DNA from: UBA4285 sp050944355
GTDB taxonomy: Bacteria > Bacillota > Clostridia > Lachnospirales > Lachnospiraceae
Reading direction: 5' to 3'
DNA: 26,413 bases
NCBI GenBank assembly: GCA_050944355.1
Contig: JBMNQX010000020.1
Location: forward strand, 1-26,413
Part shown: in pieces, positions 7,931 to 15,303 of the stretch
How positions within the stretch are numbered: the first letter of the stretch is position 1
How the letters are laid out: every line of letters begins with the position of its first letter
Program-made: the position numbers and the translations under genes
Notes under the pieces: generated by a model
What the model was told of the DNA's origin: nothing
The model's input: the letters and a program-made list of their open reading frames with translations, nothing else
Database searches by the model: none

Positions 7931-8770
7931 ATGACTGCCAAACAGATCGACTACATTCTTGAACTCGCAGAAACTCTGAATTTCAACCGCGCCGCCGAAA
8001 ATCTTTTCATATCTCAGCCCACTCTTACCTATCAGATCAATGCGGCTGAACAGGAAATCGGCTTCGCTATATTTGACAGGAGCGGCAGAAAGACCAGCAT
8101 CACGCCGGCCGGTCTGCAGTTTGTTGCCAGCCTCCGCAGCATCCGGGCAGAACTGCGCAAAGCGATCGAACAGGGACAGAACTATTCTTCCGTTTACAGG
8201 GAAAATATCCGGATTGTCCTTCCGATCCGCTCTTCTCTGTATTTTCTCCCGCAGGCGATCCGGGAGATTTCGAATGCGGATTCCGGCATCCTCGTCTCTC
8301 CCTCATTCAGCTGGGATCACAGCATCGATTCCTTTCTTCAGGGCGAGCAGGACATTCTTTTTGCCATCAGAGATGAGGTCAGTCATATACCGGATATCCG
8401 CATCCACGATCTGTTTGATTCCCGCATTTATCTTGTCGTGAGAAATGATGACGCTCTCGCAGAAAAGCCGCTGATTGAACCGTCCGATCTTTCCGGCAGA
8501 ACCCTCATGGTCGGGGGACCTTCACCGGCCCCGTTACGACGTGTCCAGCAGCGAATGATTGCGACACAGAATATCCGCTATTTCAACAGCGACGATCATG
8601 ACACTTCCCTGACAAATGTCGCCGCCGGGCGCGCCATTGTGTTATCCCCCGGATTTCTAAACGATCACAACGGAGAATTCAGCTGGATACCGTTTGACTG
8701 CGAGGAGACAATCCCCTGCGCTCTGCACCCACGCCTCCGACCGGCGGGCATTGATCGCCAACTTCATTAA
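7931..8770 (+). CDS. LysR family transcriptional regulator, frameshifted near the 3' end
   Basis: Residues 1-60 are a typical winged helix-turn-helix of LysR proteins (KQIDYILELAETLNFNRAAE, then SQPTLTYQI and RSGRKTSITPAG). The periplasmic-binding-like effector domain follows. ATG 7931 has GGAAG 8 nt upstream and is preferred to the GTG at 7922. The frame ends at 8770, but its last ~15 residues are atypical. In the +1 frame the tail reads THASDRRALIANFIKTIQSI and ends at TAA 8814-8816, which is a normal LysR C-terminus. One extra base, possibly in the CCCC run at 8713-8716, would explain this. It is either a sequencing or assembly error or a real lesion. The DNA-binding part is intact, and the divergent flavodoxin is the likely target. 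Confidence 0.8.
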   Translation: MTAKQIDYILELAETLNFNRAAENLFISQPTLTYQINAAEQEIGFAIFDRSGRKTSITPAGLQFVASLRSIRAELRKAIEQGQNYSSVYRENIRIVLPIRSSLYFLPQAIREISNADSGILVSPSFSWDHSIDSFLQGEQDILFAIRDEVSHIPDIRIHDLFDSRIYLVVRNDDALAEKPLIEPSDLSGRTLMVGGPSPAPLRRVQQRMIATQNIRYFNSDDHDTSLTNVAAGRAIVLSPGFLNDHNGEFSWIPFDCEETIPCALHPRLRPAGIDRQLH

Positions 8771-8816
8771 GACAATTCAGTCGATCTACCGAAAACATCC
8801 TGACTTCGCGGTGTAA
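8727..8816 (+). pseudogene. Out-of-frame C-terminal tail of the LysR regulator
   Basis: Thirty codons in the +1 frame relative to the upstream gene encode a LysR-like C-terminal helix and stop at TAA 8814-8816, 13 bp before the next gene. No start codon or ribosome binding site of its own is visible. It is best read as the displaced end of the regulator at 7931. Confidence 0.7.
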
Positions 8817-8829
8817 TACGATATGATAA

Positions 8830-9195
8830 TTACTCTCCGTCTCTGCTCATGACTTTCTTTGCCCACACTTTGTGTCGGCAGTTCGGGCAGGTCAGTCTTC
8901 TCGTTGTGATCCGATGAAAACCTTTCGTGTATTCCCAGAAGGTGGGGACAAAACAACATTTGCAGTCGGGGCACTGATAGTACCCGACGGTTCTGTCAGA
9001 GCGCATGAAGACATACAATCCGACAATAAAAACACCGCCGGCCAGAATCATCAGTACAATTTTTGCGGGAAACGGTATCGGTTCGGAAAAAACGGCAACA
9101 GTGATTATCAATGTGACAAATGTGATGACCGCCGTCGCGCCGAAGATCCTGCTGAGTCTCATATATCTCGCGTTGGCTTTTCTTTCTTCGATCAT
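8830..9195 (-). CDS. Small two-helix membrane protein with C-terminal zinc ribbon
   Basis: 121 residues. A short cytosolic N-terminus (MIEERKANARYMRLSRIFG) is followed by two hydrophobic helices, about residues 18-38 and 45-66. The C-terminal domain has CPDC and CPNC knuckles about 30 residues apart, a zinc-ribbon pattern. ATG at 9195 has GAGGAAG upstream; a longer open frame upstream overlaps the preceding gene and lacks family-like sequence. It follows the 9224-9865 membrane protein by 28 bp and is probably cotranscribed with it. I do not recognise a function. The zinc ribbon could bind a nucleic acid or a protein partner at the membrane. Confidence 0.7.
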   Translation of the reverse strand: MIEERKANARYMRLSRIFGATAVITFVTLIITVAVFSEPIPFPAKIVLMILAGGVFIVGLYVFMRSDRTVGYYQCPDCKCCFVPTFWEYTKGFHRITTRRLTCPNCRHKVWAKKVMSRDGE

Positions 9196-9223
9196 TTTCA
9201 CAATCTTCCTCTGCTTTCTGCCA

Positions 9224-9865
9224 TTACTGCATTTCAAGGGACATGACCATCTCCGTATACGGGAGATACTCCACCACGACTGCCGCGTCACTTTCGGAAT
9301 CCCAAAGCCGGTGACAGGAACGACTGTTGATGTTAAAAATCATCAGCTCGCCATCTGCGTTGCGGCCGCTGATTGTGTAGAATGAAGAATTTACATATTC
9401 CTGATCCTGTTCTGCCTTCCAGTTTTCAAGAACCACTTTTTCCGGATGGGAAAGATACGGGATGTCCCGGATGGGGTTTCGCAGTCCCAGAAACAGGAAA
9501 AATGCCAGACAGGCGGCACCGATTCCCCACACCAGGAAGCGTTTACGGGAAGAACATTGCTTCCCAAGCCACACCAGGAAGACAGCCCCCAGCGTGCCAT
9601 ATCCGATACGCCCGAATACCATCATCACAAAACATACGGGACCTTCCAGCAAATCTCCATCACTTCGGGCCACCTGCATAACGACGCTGAACACCCACCA
9701 GGCAATCAGTACAACCCAGAAAGTCACGATCAGGATATACACCGGCCTGCTGTGTCTGTCTTTCAGATTGTGAAAATAGCCGGTAATGTCCTCCCAGTTT
9801 AATTCAAATGCATGATCCTTATTTTGATCCTTATCCGTCTGTTCTGAAGTGAATGTATCTTTCAT
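9224..9865 (-). CDS. Hypothetical three-helix membrane protein
   Basis: 213 residues. A charged N-terminal ~40 residues (KDTFTSEQTDKDQNKDH) is followed by three predicted membrane helices near residues 42-66, 75-104 and 109-127. A soluble C-terminal domain of ~80 residues contains VNSSFYTISGRNADGELMIF, reminiscent of a small beta domain. No family is recognised. AGGAGA lies 8 nt before the ATG. It appears to be the first gene of a two-gene leftward unit with the zinc-ribbon membrane protein downstream. Nothing in the sequence points to transport or catalysis. Confidence 0.7.
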   Translation of the reverse strand: MKDTFTSEQTDKDQNKDHAFELNWEDITGYFHNLKDRHSRPVYILIVTFWVVLIAWWVFSVVMQVARSDGDLLEGPVCFVMMVFGRIGYGTLGAVFLVWLGKQCSSRKRFLVWGIGAACLAFFLFLGLRNPIRDIPYLSHPEKVVLENWKAEQDQEYVNSSFYTISGRNADGELMIFNINSRSCHRLWDSESDAAVVVEYLPYTEMVMSLEMQ

Positions 9866-9885
9866 TTCGGACTTCTCCTGATTTT

Positions 9886-9903
9886 TTTCTGTTCAAACAG
9901 AAA
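9886..9903. promoter_or_regulatory. Inverted repeat in the leader of the membrane-protein pair
   Basis: TTTCTGTT-CA-AACAGAAA is a perfect 8-bp inverted repeat just upstream of the ribosome binding site of the gene ending at 9224. It could be a repressor operator or a short mRNA hairpin; no regulator can be named. The rest of 9904-10084 shows no gene. Confidence 0.35.
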
Positions 9904-10084
9904 TACTTCCACACTTTGATCATACAGCCTGTCATTCAATTCTCCGTAAAGTGACTGTAAAAATCAGACAAAGCCTGGAATCTGAAAAAGCAGGATAAAA
10001 TCTCGCATCAGAAAGGGTTAATGTTCTGACAGAAACCCAAGATTCAATTTTTCCATCGCGGCGCGTGTCCGTGACAAATTAAAA

Positions 10085-10116
10085 CGGACACGATGGCCCC
10101 TGAGGTATCGTGTCCG
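10085..10116 (-). terminator. Terminator of the pyridoxamine-oxidase-like gene
   Basis: A perfect 10-bp stem (CGGACACGAT / ATCGTGTCCG) with a 12-nt loop lies 40 bp beyond the leftward gene at 10157. In the leftward direction it is followed by TTTTAATTT, as expected for intrinsic termination. Confidence 0.8.
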
Positions 10117-10156
10117 GATCCTTAATTTTCACACTGTTTTGCAGACGACGTGCGGC

Positions 10157-10552
10157 TTACAGTACTTTCTTGTTGTCAGCGCCCGGGGTCGTAACGATTA
10201 CTTTTTCCGGTGTGATCAGAAGTGCTCCCTTTGCCGTGGCCGCTCCGTTGAACATATCCTCTACCATCTTCTTGAACGTATCCACGATGGCGCCTTCCGA
10301 CACATACTCCGCCGTTCCCTTGATCTGATATCCTTCCAGCGTCTTTGCGTCATAGACAGAGATGGCAATCTTTCCGCCATTTGCCTTGAGATTCTTCAGC
10401 GTCGTCTCGAGAAACACGTCACCGACGGCAAGCTTTCCGTCTTCGGTGACCATCTTAAAAGCGACCGGAACCACATTGGGTTCTCCGTCGGCACAGGTCG
10501 CCAGATCCCACATGCTGCTGCCCAGTATCTTCTTTACGTTCTCAGTTAACAT
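10157..10552 (-). CDS. Pyridoxamine 5'-phosphate oxidase-fold flavoprotein
   Basis: 131 residues of the split-barrel flavin-binding type. It contains MWDLATCADGEPNVVPVAFK near the N-terminus, then KLAVGDVFLETTLKNLKANG and IAISVYDAKTLEGYQIKGTA, the typical strand order of this superfamily. The ATG at 10552 has GGGAGG 7 nt upstream; the longer open frame upstream runs into the promoter region. These small proteins bind FMN or F420-like flavins and are often annotated only by fold. It is divergent from an HxlR repressor, a frequent arrangement for redox-sensing HxlR genes and their target oxidoreductase. It has its own terminator. The substrate is unknown. Confidence 0.85.
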   Translation of the reverse strand: MLTENVKKILGSSMWDLATCADGEPNVVPVAFKMVTEDGKLAVGDVFLETTLKNLKANGGKIAISVYDAKTLEGYQIKGTAEYVSEGAIVDTFKKMVEDMFNGAATAKGALLITPEKVIVTTPGADNKKVL

Positions 10553-10668
10553 TTCAATGCCTCCCTGAAGTCTGTATTGCTTTCCGGATGTGATGCATCC
10601 GCTCTGTTTATGCACACAGTATAGGCAATTAACGCTCCTCGAACAATATATTAGCAAATTTATTAGTT

Positions 10669-10686
10669 ACTATTAATTTTAATAGT
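10669..10686. promoter_or_regulatory. Inverted repeat, candidate HxlR operator
   Basis: ACTATTAA-TT-TTAATAGT has perfect 8-bp arms around 2 bp, in the 195-bp gap between the divergent flavoprotein and HxlR genes. Its AT-rich sequence and position fit the symmetric sites bound by HxlR-type dimers; the assignment to this regulator is inference. Confidence 0.5.
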
Positions 10687-10747
10687 TGCTTTACAAAAGC
10701 GATTAAGGCTTCTAGAATGTGTGTATAAATTATGAGAGGACAAACTT

Positions 10748-11131
10748 ATGTATCAGAAAAAACTTGAGGAAGACATCCGCTGCCCGTTGGAGTACGGGCT
10801 TGAGATTTTCGGCGGCAAATGGAATTCCCGCGTCATCTGCGTTCTGGCGGACATGGGGACGCTGCGCTACAGCTCCATCCGCAAAGAAATGGGAAATATC
10901 ACAGACGCCGTGCTGACTGCGACGCTCAAAAGCCTGATCAGCAATGGCATTGTAGAACGGAAGTCCTACGATCAGATTCCGCCCAGAGTTGAATATACGC
11001 TGACCGAAAAAGGCCGGTCCGTCGTCCCCATCCTGCAGCGCATCTGCAAGTGGTCCGGCGTTTTTTACAAGGCACCTGAAGATAAAAATATGTCCCACTG
11101 CAGACACTGCGATTTTAATCAGGCCGTATAA
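10748..11131 (+). CDS. HxlR family winged-helix transcriptional regulator
   Basis: 127 residues. The HxlR signature is clear: CPLEYGLEIFGGKWNSRVI at the start, then LRYSSIRKEMGNITDAVLTATLKSL and the wing motif PPRVEYTLTEKGRSVVPIL. C12 lies in the position of the sensing cysteine seen in redox-responsive HxlR members. Two more cysteines (CRHCDF) sit at the C-terminus and could form a thiol or metal site; redox sensing is inferred, not shown. AGAGGA precedes the ATG by 8 nt. It probably regulates itself and the divergent flavoprotein through the dyad at 10669-10686. Confidence 0.9.
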   Translation: MYQKKLEEDIRCPLEYGLEIFGGKWNSRVICVLADMGTLRYSSIRKEMGNITDAVLTATLKSLISNGIVERKSYDQIPPRVEYTLTEKGRSVVPILQRICKWSGVFYKAPEDKNMSHCRHCDFNQAV

Positions 11132-11141
11132 CACAAAAAAA

Positions 11142-11175
11142 GGCGGAAGGATGCTCATTTGTCATCTCTTCCGCC
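11142..11175. terminator. Bidirectional terminator between HxlR and DUF1269-like genes
   Basis: GGCGGAAG (11142-11149) pairs perfectly with CTTCCGCC (11168-11175), and an inner GATG/CATC extends the stem past a one-base bulge. Leftward it is followed by a run of seven T; rightward only by GATTTTC. It serves both convergent genes, more strongly the leftward one. Confidence 0.8.
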
Positions 11176-11190
11176 GATTTTCAGTAAAAA

Positions 11191-11811
11191 TCAAATCTTC
11201 ATTTTCGTCTGCAGGGTTTTGAAATGGTCACTGATCTTCTCGCGCATTTCCTCAACCTTGTCTTTTGTCACCTGGCTTCTGCGAGAACGCTCCTCTTCAC
11301 GTGTCTTTCTGGCCAATTCTTTTTCTTTCTTTTTTTCCTCTTCGACTTCGACCGCTACCTGCGCCGCATCCATGCGCTCGACTTTCGCGTTGAACTTTCT
11401 CAATCTGGCATTGAGCGGCTCGGTGTCCTTTTCATCGGCCAGCGCAATAATGGCAATCGAACCGTTCGGAAGATTCGCCGCCACTTTTTCAAAGGAAGAT
11501 CCGTTCTTTTCAATTTCATCCAGGTCAACTGTCGCACCGATGGAACCGCCGATGCAGGCCCCCAACAGCACGCCCCACGGACCGCCGAGAATGCCGATCA
11601 GGCTGCCGATCAGAGTGCCGTCCATCGAATCATCGACCGTGGTTTCCCCGTATGTGAAAGCATCCTTTGTGACCAGGTTGTTGCCCTCTTTTTTGATCAG
11701 CGCCGCCTGTGAAACGATGAAATTCGTTCCGTCCGGATCTGATTTCAATTCGGAAAAGGCCTGATACCCTTCACTTTCAACCGGAATAACAGCAAGAATA
11801 ATATTTTCCAT
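11191..11811 (-). CDS. DUF1269-like protein with glycine-zipper hairpin and coiled-coil tail
   Basis: 206 residues. The N-terminal ~55 residues look like a small alpha/beta domain (IILAVIPVESEGYQAFSELK). Next comes a glycine-rich hydrophobic segment (GTLIGSLIGILGGPWGVLLG and ACIGGSIGA), a glycine-zipper hairpin typical of DUF1269. A second small domain follows (GSIAIIALADE), and a highly charged coiled coil of ~60 residues rich in Glu, Lys and Arg ends the protein. AAGGAGG lies 7-8 nt before ATG 11811. The biochemical role of DUF1269 is unknown; the zipper suggests membrane insertion or oligomerisation. The long charged tail looks like an addition to the usual family core. Confidence 0.75.
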   Translation of the reverse strand: MENIILAVIPVESEGYQAFSELKSDPDGTNFIVSQAALIKKEGNNLVTKDAFTYGETTVDDSMDGTLIGSLIGILGGPWGVLLGACIGGSIGATVDLDEIEKNGSSFEKVAANLPNGSIAIIALADEKDTEPLNARLRKFNAKVERMDAAQVAVEVEEEKKKEKELARKTREEERSRRSQVTKDKVEEMREKISDHFKTLQTKMKI

Positions 11812-11844
11812 AAGTGTTTCCTCCTTAGTACTGTGTATAGTATC

Positions 11845-11873
11845 AGTATACATAAACTGTCTGAAATTCTGAA
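11845..11873 (-). promoter_or_regulatory. Putative promoter of the DUF1269-like gene
   Basis: Reading leftward, TTCAGA (11873-11868) and TATACT (11850-11845) are 17 bp apart. The -10 lies within an inverted repeat TGTATA-N7-TATACA (11834-11852) that could be an operator. The leader to the ATG would be about 25-30 nt. Confidence 0.4.
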
Positions 11874-11882
11874 GAACAAATT

Positions 11883-13106
11883 TTACATACCAGCCAGTCC
11901 GATCAGCAGATCCCTGCATTTTCTCATTTCCGGCACGCTCGCGAACTCGTACCGGCTGTGGTAATTATATCCGCCCGTGCAGAGATTCGGGCACGGCAGA
12001 CCGCTGAAGGACAGGACCGCGCCGTCCGTGCCGCCCCGGATCGGAAACGACTCCGGCTTTCCGCCCTGCGCCCGTATTACGGCGTATGCGTTGTCGATCA
12101 GATCCATGTGATCCTTCATCACGCGGATCATGTTGTAGTATTGATCTTTCAGGGTCACCGCGACTGTGCCGGCGCCATACTTTTCATTCATCTGCGATGC
12201 AATGGTCTGAAGCAGTGACTTGCGCGTCTCAAACTGATCCCGGTCGTGGTCGCGCACAATGATGTGAAGAATCGCGTGCTCGCACTCGCCTGTCATGTCG
12301 GTCACCATGAAAAATCCCTGACGTCCCTCTGTTGTCTCCGGGCGCTCATCGGCAGGCAGTTTTCCCGCGAATTCCATCGCCAGAAGTGAGGCGTTGATCA
12401 TCTTGCCTTTCGCGTCGCCGGGATGTACGCTCTTGCCGCAGATCTCCACCGTGGCCTCAGCCGCATTGAAGTTTTCGTACTCGATGATGCCGTACCGGCC
12501 GCCGTCGACCGTGTAGCCTTCCGGAGCGCCAAAAAGTTCGAGGTCAAAAAACAGTGTTCCCTCGCCGATCTCTTCGTCCGGCGTAAACGCCACACATATA
12601 GGCCTGTGAGCGGTTTCCGGGTGCTCCGTGAAGTACTGCAGCATGCTCATGATTTCAGCGGCGCCGGCTTTGTCGTCAGCCCCGAGAAGCGTCTTCGTGT
12701 CCGTGGCGATCAGCGTCTCGCCGAGATGCCGCCACAGTTCCGGGAAATCGGTCGGCTTCAGGTACGGGTCATCCTCGCTGTAAGCCGGAACAATCCGGAT
12801 ATTCACATCGGTGTCAGAGACCGCCGGAGACGTGTCCATGTGCGCGATGAAGCCGATCGGCTTCTTGTCCAACAAATCGCCGGCACCCGGCATCTTCGCA
12901 TAGACATATCCGTGCTCTTCGTCGTATGTCACTTCACAGCTGCCGAACGCGCGCAATTCGCCCGCGAGCATGCCCGCCAGCCTTTTCTGCTTTGCTGTTG
13001 ACGGATGCGTGCCACTTGTCTCGCTGGACTGCGTGTCCACTCTCACGTACCGGAAAAACCGCTCAAACAGGTCTTCCTTTTCAAGTTCTTCGCTGATTTC
13101 ATTCAT
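11883..13106 (-). CDS. pepT: Peptidase T (tripeptide aminopeptidase, M20B)
   Basis: 407 residues, the usual PepT length. PepT is a cytosolic di-zinc enzyme that removes N-terminal residues from tripeptides. The metal and catalytic set is complete: H89 and D91 (AHMDTSP), D144 (LLGADDKAG), E178/E179 (TPDEEIGEG), D201 (TVDGG) and H383 (NYHSRYEF). The PepT-specific EYENFNAA block is at ~209. The GGTDGAVLSF and PCPNLCTGGYNYH blocks are also typical. It stands alone between the DUF1269-like gene and the fucosidase terminator, with no evident operon partner. The ATG at 13106 has AAAGGA about 10 nt upstream. Assignment is secure. Confidence 0.95.
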   Translation of the reverse strand: MNEISEELEKEDLFERFFRYVRVDTQSSETSGTHPSTAKQKRLAGMLAGELRAFGSCEVTYDEEHGYVYAKMPGAGDLLDKKPIGFIAHMDTSPAVSDTDVNIRIVPAYSEDDPYLKPTDFPELWRHLGETLIATDTKTLLGADDKAGAAEIMSMLQYFTEHPETAHRPICVAFTPDEEIGEGTLFFDLELFGAPEGYTVDGGRYGIIEYENFNAAEATVEICGKSVHPGDAKGKMINASLLAMEFAGKLPADERPETTEGRQGFFMVTDMTGECEHAILHIIVRDHDRDQFETRKSLLQTIASQMNEKYGAGTVAVTLKDQYYNMIRVMKDHMDLIDNAYAVIRAQGGKPESFPIRGGTDGAVLSFSGLPCPNLCTGGYNYHSRYEFASVPEMRKCRDLLIGLAGM

Positions 13107-13261
13107 ATCTTCGGAATCCTTTCAATACAAAAACGCTTTTCATCGATAGAACTTATTGTAATAAAAGATTGCTTCAATTCACAACAATGATATTCGCTGC
13201 AGATAAAGCCATGCTCAGAATAACACGAACAGCACTCAGCCGGCTTCTGACGATAAAAAAA

Positions 13262-13288
13262 CAGAAGCACCGCCGCGCAGTGCCTCTG
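13262..13288 (-). terminator. Terminator of the fucosidase operon
   Basis: Leftward reading gives a 9-bp stem (CAGAGGCAC / GTGCTTCTG, one G-T pair) with a 9-nt GC-rich loop followed by seven T. It lies 27 bp beyond the fucosidase stop and closes the four-gene operon. Confidence 0.85.
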
Positions 13289-13315
13289 CTTAATAAGTAT
13301 CCGATAATTATCAAT

Positions 13316-14821
13316 TTATTCTACCGTGAGCTTCAGAACAACAGGAGCATCAGACTGCACATTTGCTGTGACCGCAAGTCCTTTCTCTGTCTGTTTCCAG
13401 CCTTTGAGCGCATCTTTCGGGAAACCGAGAAGCTCCGTGTTTCGGATGAGTCCATGATAATCACACCCCGAAACTTTCTCTGTGCTGTATGCGAGCGATT
13501 TTACCAGAATTTCGCCATCCTCCGGCATATGCATCACAAATACATAAATATTTCCATTTGCCGTCGTAAAGCGGAAGTCTTCACTGGTGTATGTCGTATC
13601 TGTTTTATCGGTAAAGGCACCGGCCTGGGCTCTCGTCGGCCCCTCCTGCGAGATCTTCCACGGTCTGCTGCCATAAACCGCCTCAGCATTGCGGTGCATC
13701 CATTCACCTATGGAAAGAAGAATTTTCGTATCACCTTCCGGAATCGTGCCGTCCGCCTTCGGTCCCACGTTGAGGAGCATACAGCCATTCTTTGATATAC
13801 AATCAACGAAATCCCTGATGATCACCTCTGGTTTTTTATAAATAAGGCCATCGATATATCCCCACGAATTCTTGGCAACCGCCGTGTCGGTCTGCCAGGG
13901 GAGGACCTGAGCGTTCGCAAACTGTCCTCTCTCGACGTCCTGTACAGCCGCGCCGAGAGGAAATGCGTCAAGTTTGGCTGCAATGAGGACTTCTTCATTC
14001 CACTGCACTGCCCGGTTGTAGTAATAACAGGCTATCTTTTTGAGATACGGTCTTGCCACCCGCTCCATGATCCACCAGTCAAAATAAAGCTGGCGGGGAT
14101 GCAGACGATCGATGATTTCAATCGTGCGGAACAGCCAGTCGTCGAGGAATTCTTTGCTCGGTGTCGGCCTGCAGTCGCAGTTTCTGTGAGAATCCTCATC
14201 CGGCACCGCTGCTGCCGGCCAGTAAATATCCCCCAACTGTTTCGCGTTGTCCGGAACATCAGAAGGAAAATCTCTTCCGTGGTTTAAAAAGAACCAGTGC
14301 TCGATTCTGTGTGAGCTCGCTCCGGTGATCAGCCCGTGGCGATTTAACGAGGCAGTCAGTTCCCCTATAAGGTCCCTTTTCGGCCCCATGTCAAATGCGT
14401 TATACTCCGAAAGATCGCTTCGATACATCTGGAAGCCATCATGATGCTCGGCGACGGGAACAACATACTTTGCGCCGGCCCGCTTAAAGAGATCTGACCA
14501 TGCGTCCGGGTCGAATTTTTCTGCCTTGAACATCGGAATAAAATCCTTGTATCCGAACTTATCCTGCGTTCCATACGTCTTGATATGGTGTTCATATACT
14601 GGATCTCCCTGGATGTACATTTTTCGGGCGTACCACTCGCTGTTATATGCCGGAACGCTGTAGAGTCCCCAGTGAAGAAACAGACCGAACTTTGCATCCT
14701 GAAACCACTCCGGGACCGGGTGCTTTGTGAGAGAATCCCAGTCCGGACGATAAGGCCCCTGGGCGATTACGTCATCCACCTTCTTCATCCAGGCGTCATG
14801 ATCGTATTTTTTATGTGCCAT
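13316..14821 (-). CDS. Family 29 alpha-L-fucosidase, cytoplasmic
   Basis: 501 residues. GH29 retaining fucosidases release L-fucose from host or dietary glycans. Visible family residues are the KFGLFLHWG block with H50, the EHHDGF pair H126/H127, and the nucleophile D248 in LYFDWW; these match H34, H128/H129 and D224 of the Thermotoga maritima enzyme. Near the end of the barrel, NGCMLLNVGPKADGTIP is a classic GH29 block. A C-terminal beta-sandwich of ~110 residues follows. ATG 14821 was chosen because AAAGGA lies upstream and the two earlier in-frame starts lack one. There is no signal peptide, so it acts on imported fucosyl-oligosaccharides. It is the last gene of an operon with fucU. The acid/base residue is variable in the family and was not assigned. 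Confidence 0.93.
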   Translation of the reverse strand: MAHKKYDHDAWMKKVDDVIAQGPYRPDWDSLTKHPVPEWFQDAKFGLFLHWGLYSVPAYNSEWYARKMYIQGDPVYEHHIKTYGTQDKFGYKDFIPMFKAEKFDPDAWSDLFKRAGAKYVVPVAEHHDGFQMYRSDLSEYNAFDMGPKRDLIGELTASLNRHGLITGASSHRIEHWFFLNHGRDFPSDVPDNAKQLGDIYWPAAAVPDEDSHRNCDCRPTPSKEFLDDWLFRTIEIIDRLHPRQLYFDWWIMERVARPYLKKIACYYYNRAVQWNEEVLIAAKLDAFPLGAAVQDVERGQFANAQVLPWQTDTAVAKNSWGYIDGLIYKKPEVIIRDFVDCISKNGCMLLNVGPKADGTIPEGDTKILLSIGEWMHRNAEAVYGSRPWKISQEGPTRAQAGAFTDKTDTTYTSEDFRFTTANGNIYVFVMHMPEDGEILVKSLAYSTEKVSGCDYHGLIRNTELLGFPKDALKGWKQTEKGLAVTANVQSDAPVVLKLTVE

Positions 14822-14853
14822 CTTAGCTTTCCTTTCCATATTCCCTGTGCTTC

Positions 14854-15297
14854 TCAATCGTTGATCACAACACCTTTTTGCAGCATGACATTCGCATACA
14901 GCGCCTTTTCTCCGGTAACCACAATCGCATAGGCATCTGACGCTTCTTCATAAAAATGAAATCGCTCAATCGTTCCGATTGCCTTGCTTCCACGTTCGTC
15001 ATATTTTGCCACGATCTCTTTATACGTTTCCCAGATCGGCGTATCCACAGGATCGCCGGGCATTACCTCCATCAGAGAAACCGGATGCTCAACATACGAG
15101 TCAAGCGGCATAAGTCTGAGTACAGCGTCAAGAATTTCAGGTACCCCATGCCCGTCTGCTCGAATTACAATTGCATTCTTGCCTACACTGTGCGCCGGGA
15201 AATTGCCATCGGAGATCACGATTCTGTCGCTGTGTCCCATTTCATCCAGCACTTTCAGCAATTCCGGCGTCAACACTTCAGGAATTCCTTTCAGCAT
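14854..15297 (-). CDS. fucU: L-fucose mutarotase (RbsD/FucU family)
   Basis: 147 residues, matching FucU length (~140-150). FucU interconverts the alpha and beta anomers of L-fucose. The N-terminus MLKGIPEVLTPELLKVLDEM, then GHSDRIVISDGNFPAHS, is the FucU signature. The C-terminal EKALYANVMLQKGV block is also typical of this branch rather than RbsD. Position between an aldo/keto reductase (6 bp upstream) and an alpha-L-fucosidase (32 bp downstream) supports fucose over ribose. GH29 enzymes release beta- or alpha-anomers, and mutarotation would feed the next enzyme. The start has AAAGGAG, 11 nt away, a slightly long spacing. Confidence 0.92.
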   Translation of the reverse strand: MLKGIPEVLTPELLKVLDEMGHSDRIVISDGNFPAHSVGKNAIVIRADGHGVPEILDAVLRLMPLDSYVEHPVSLMEVMPGDPVDTPIWETYKEIVAKYDERGSKAIGTIERFHFYEEASDAYAIVVTGEKALYANVMLQKGVVIND

Positions 15298-15303
15298 GAT
15301 TCT

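Noticed and set aside
8713..8727. Programmed ribosomal frameshift in the LysR gene
   Set aside because: No slippery heptamer with downstream structure is evident, and LysR genes are not known to use frameshifting; an indel is simpler.
12423..13001. Open frame of 192 codons antisense to pepT
   Set aside because: Shadow of a well-supported peptidase T gene; no start signal and no recognisable protein features.
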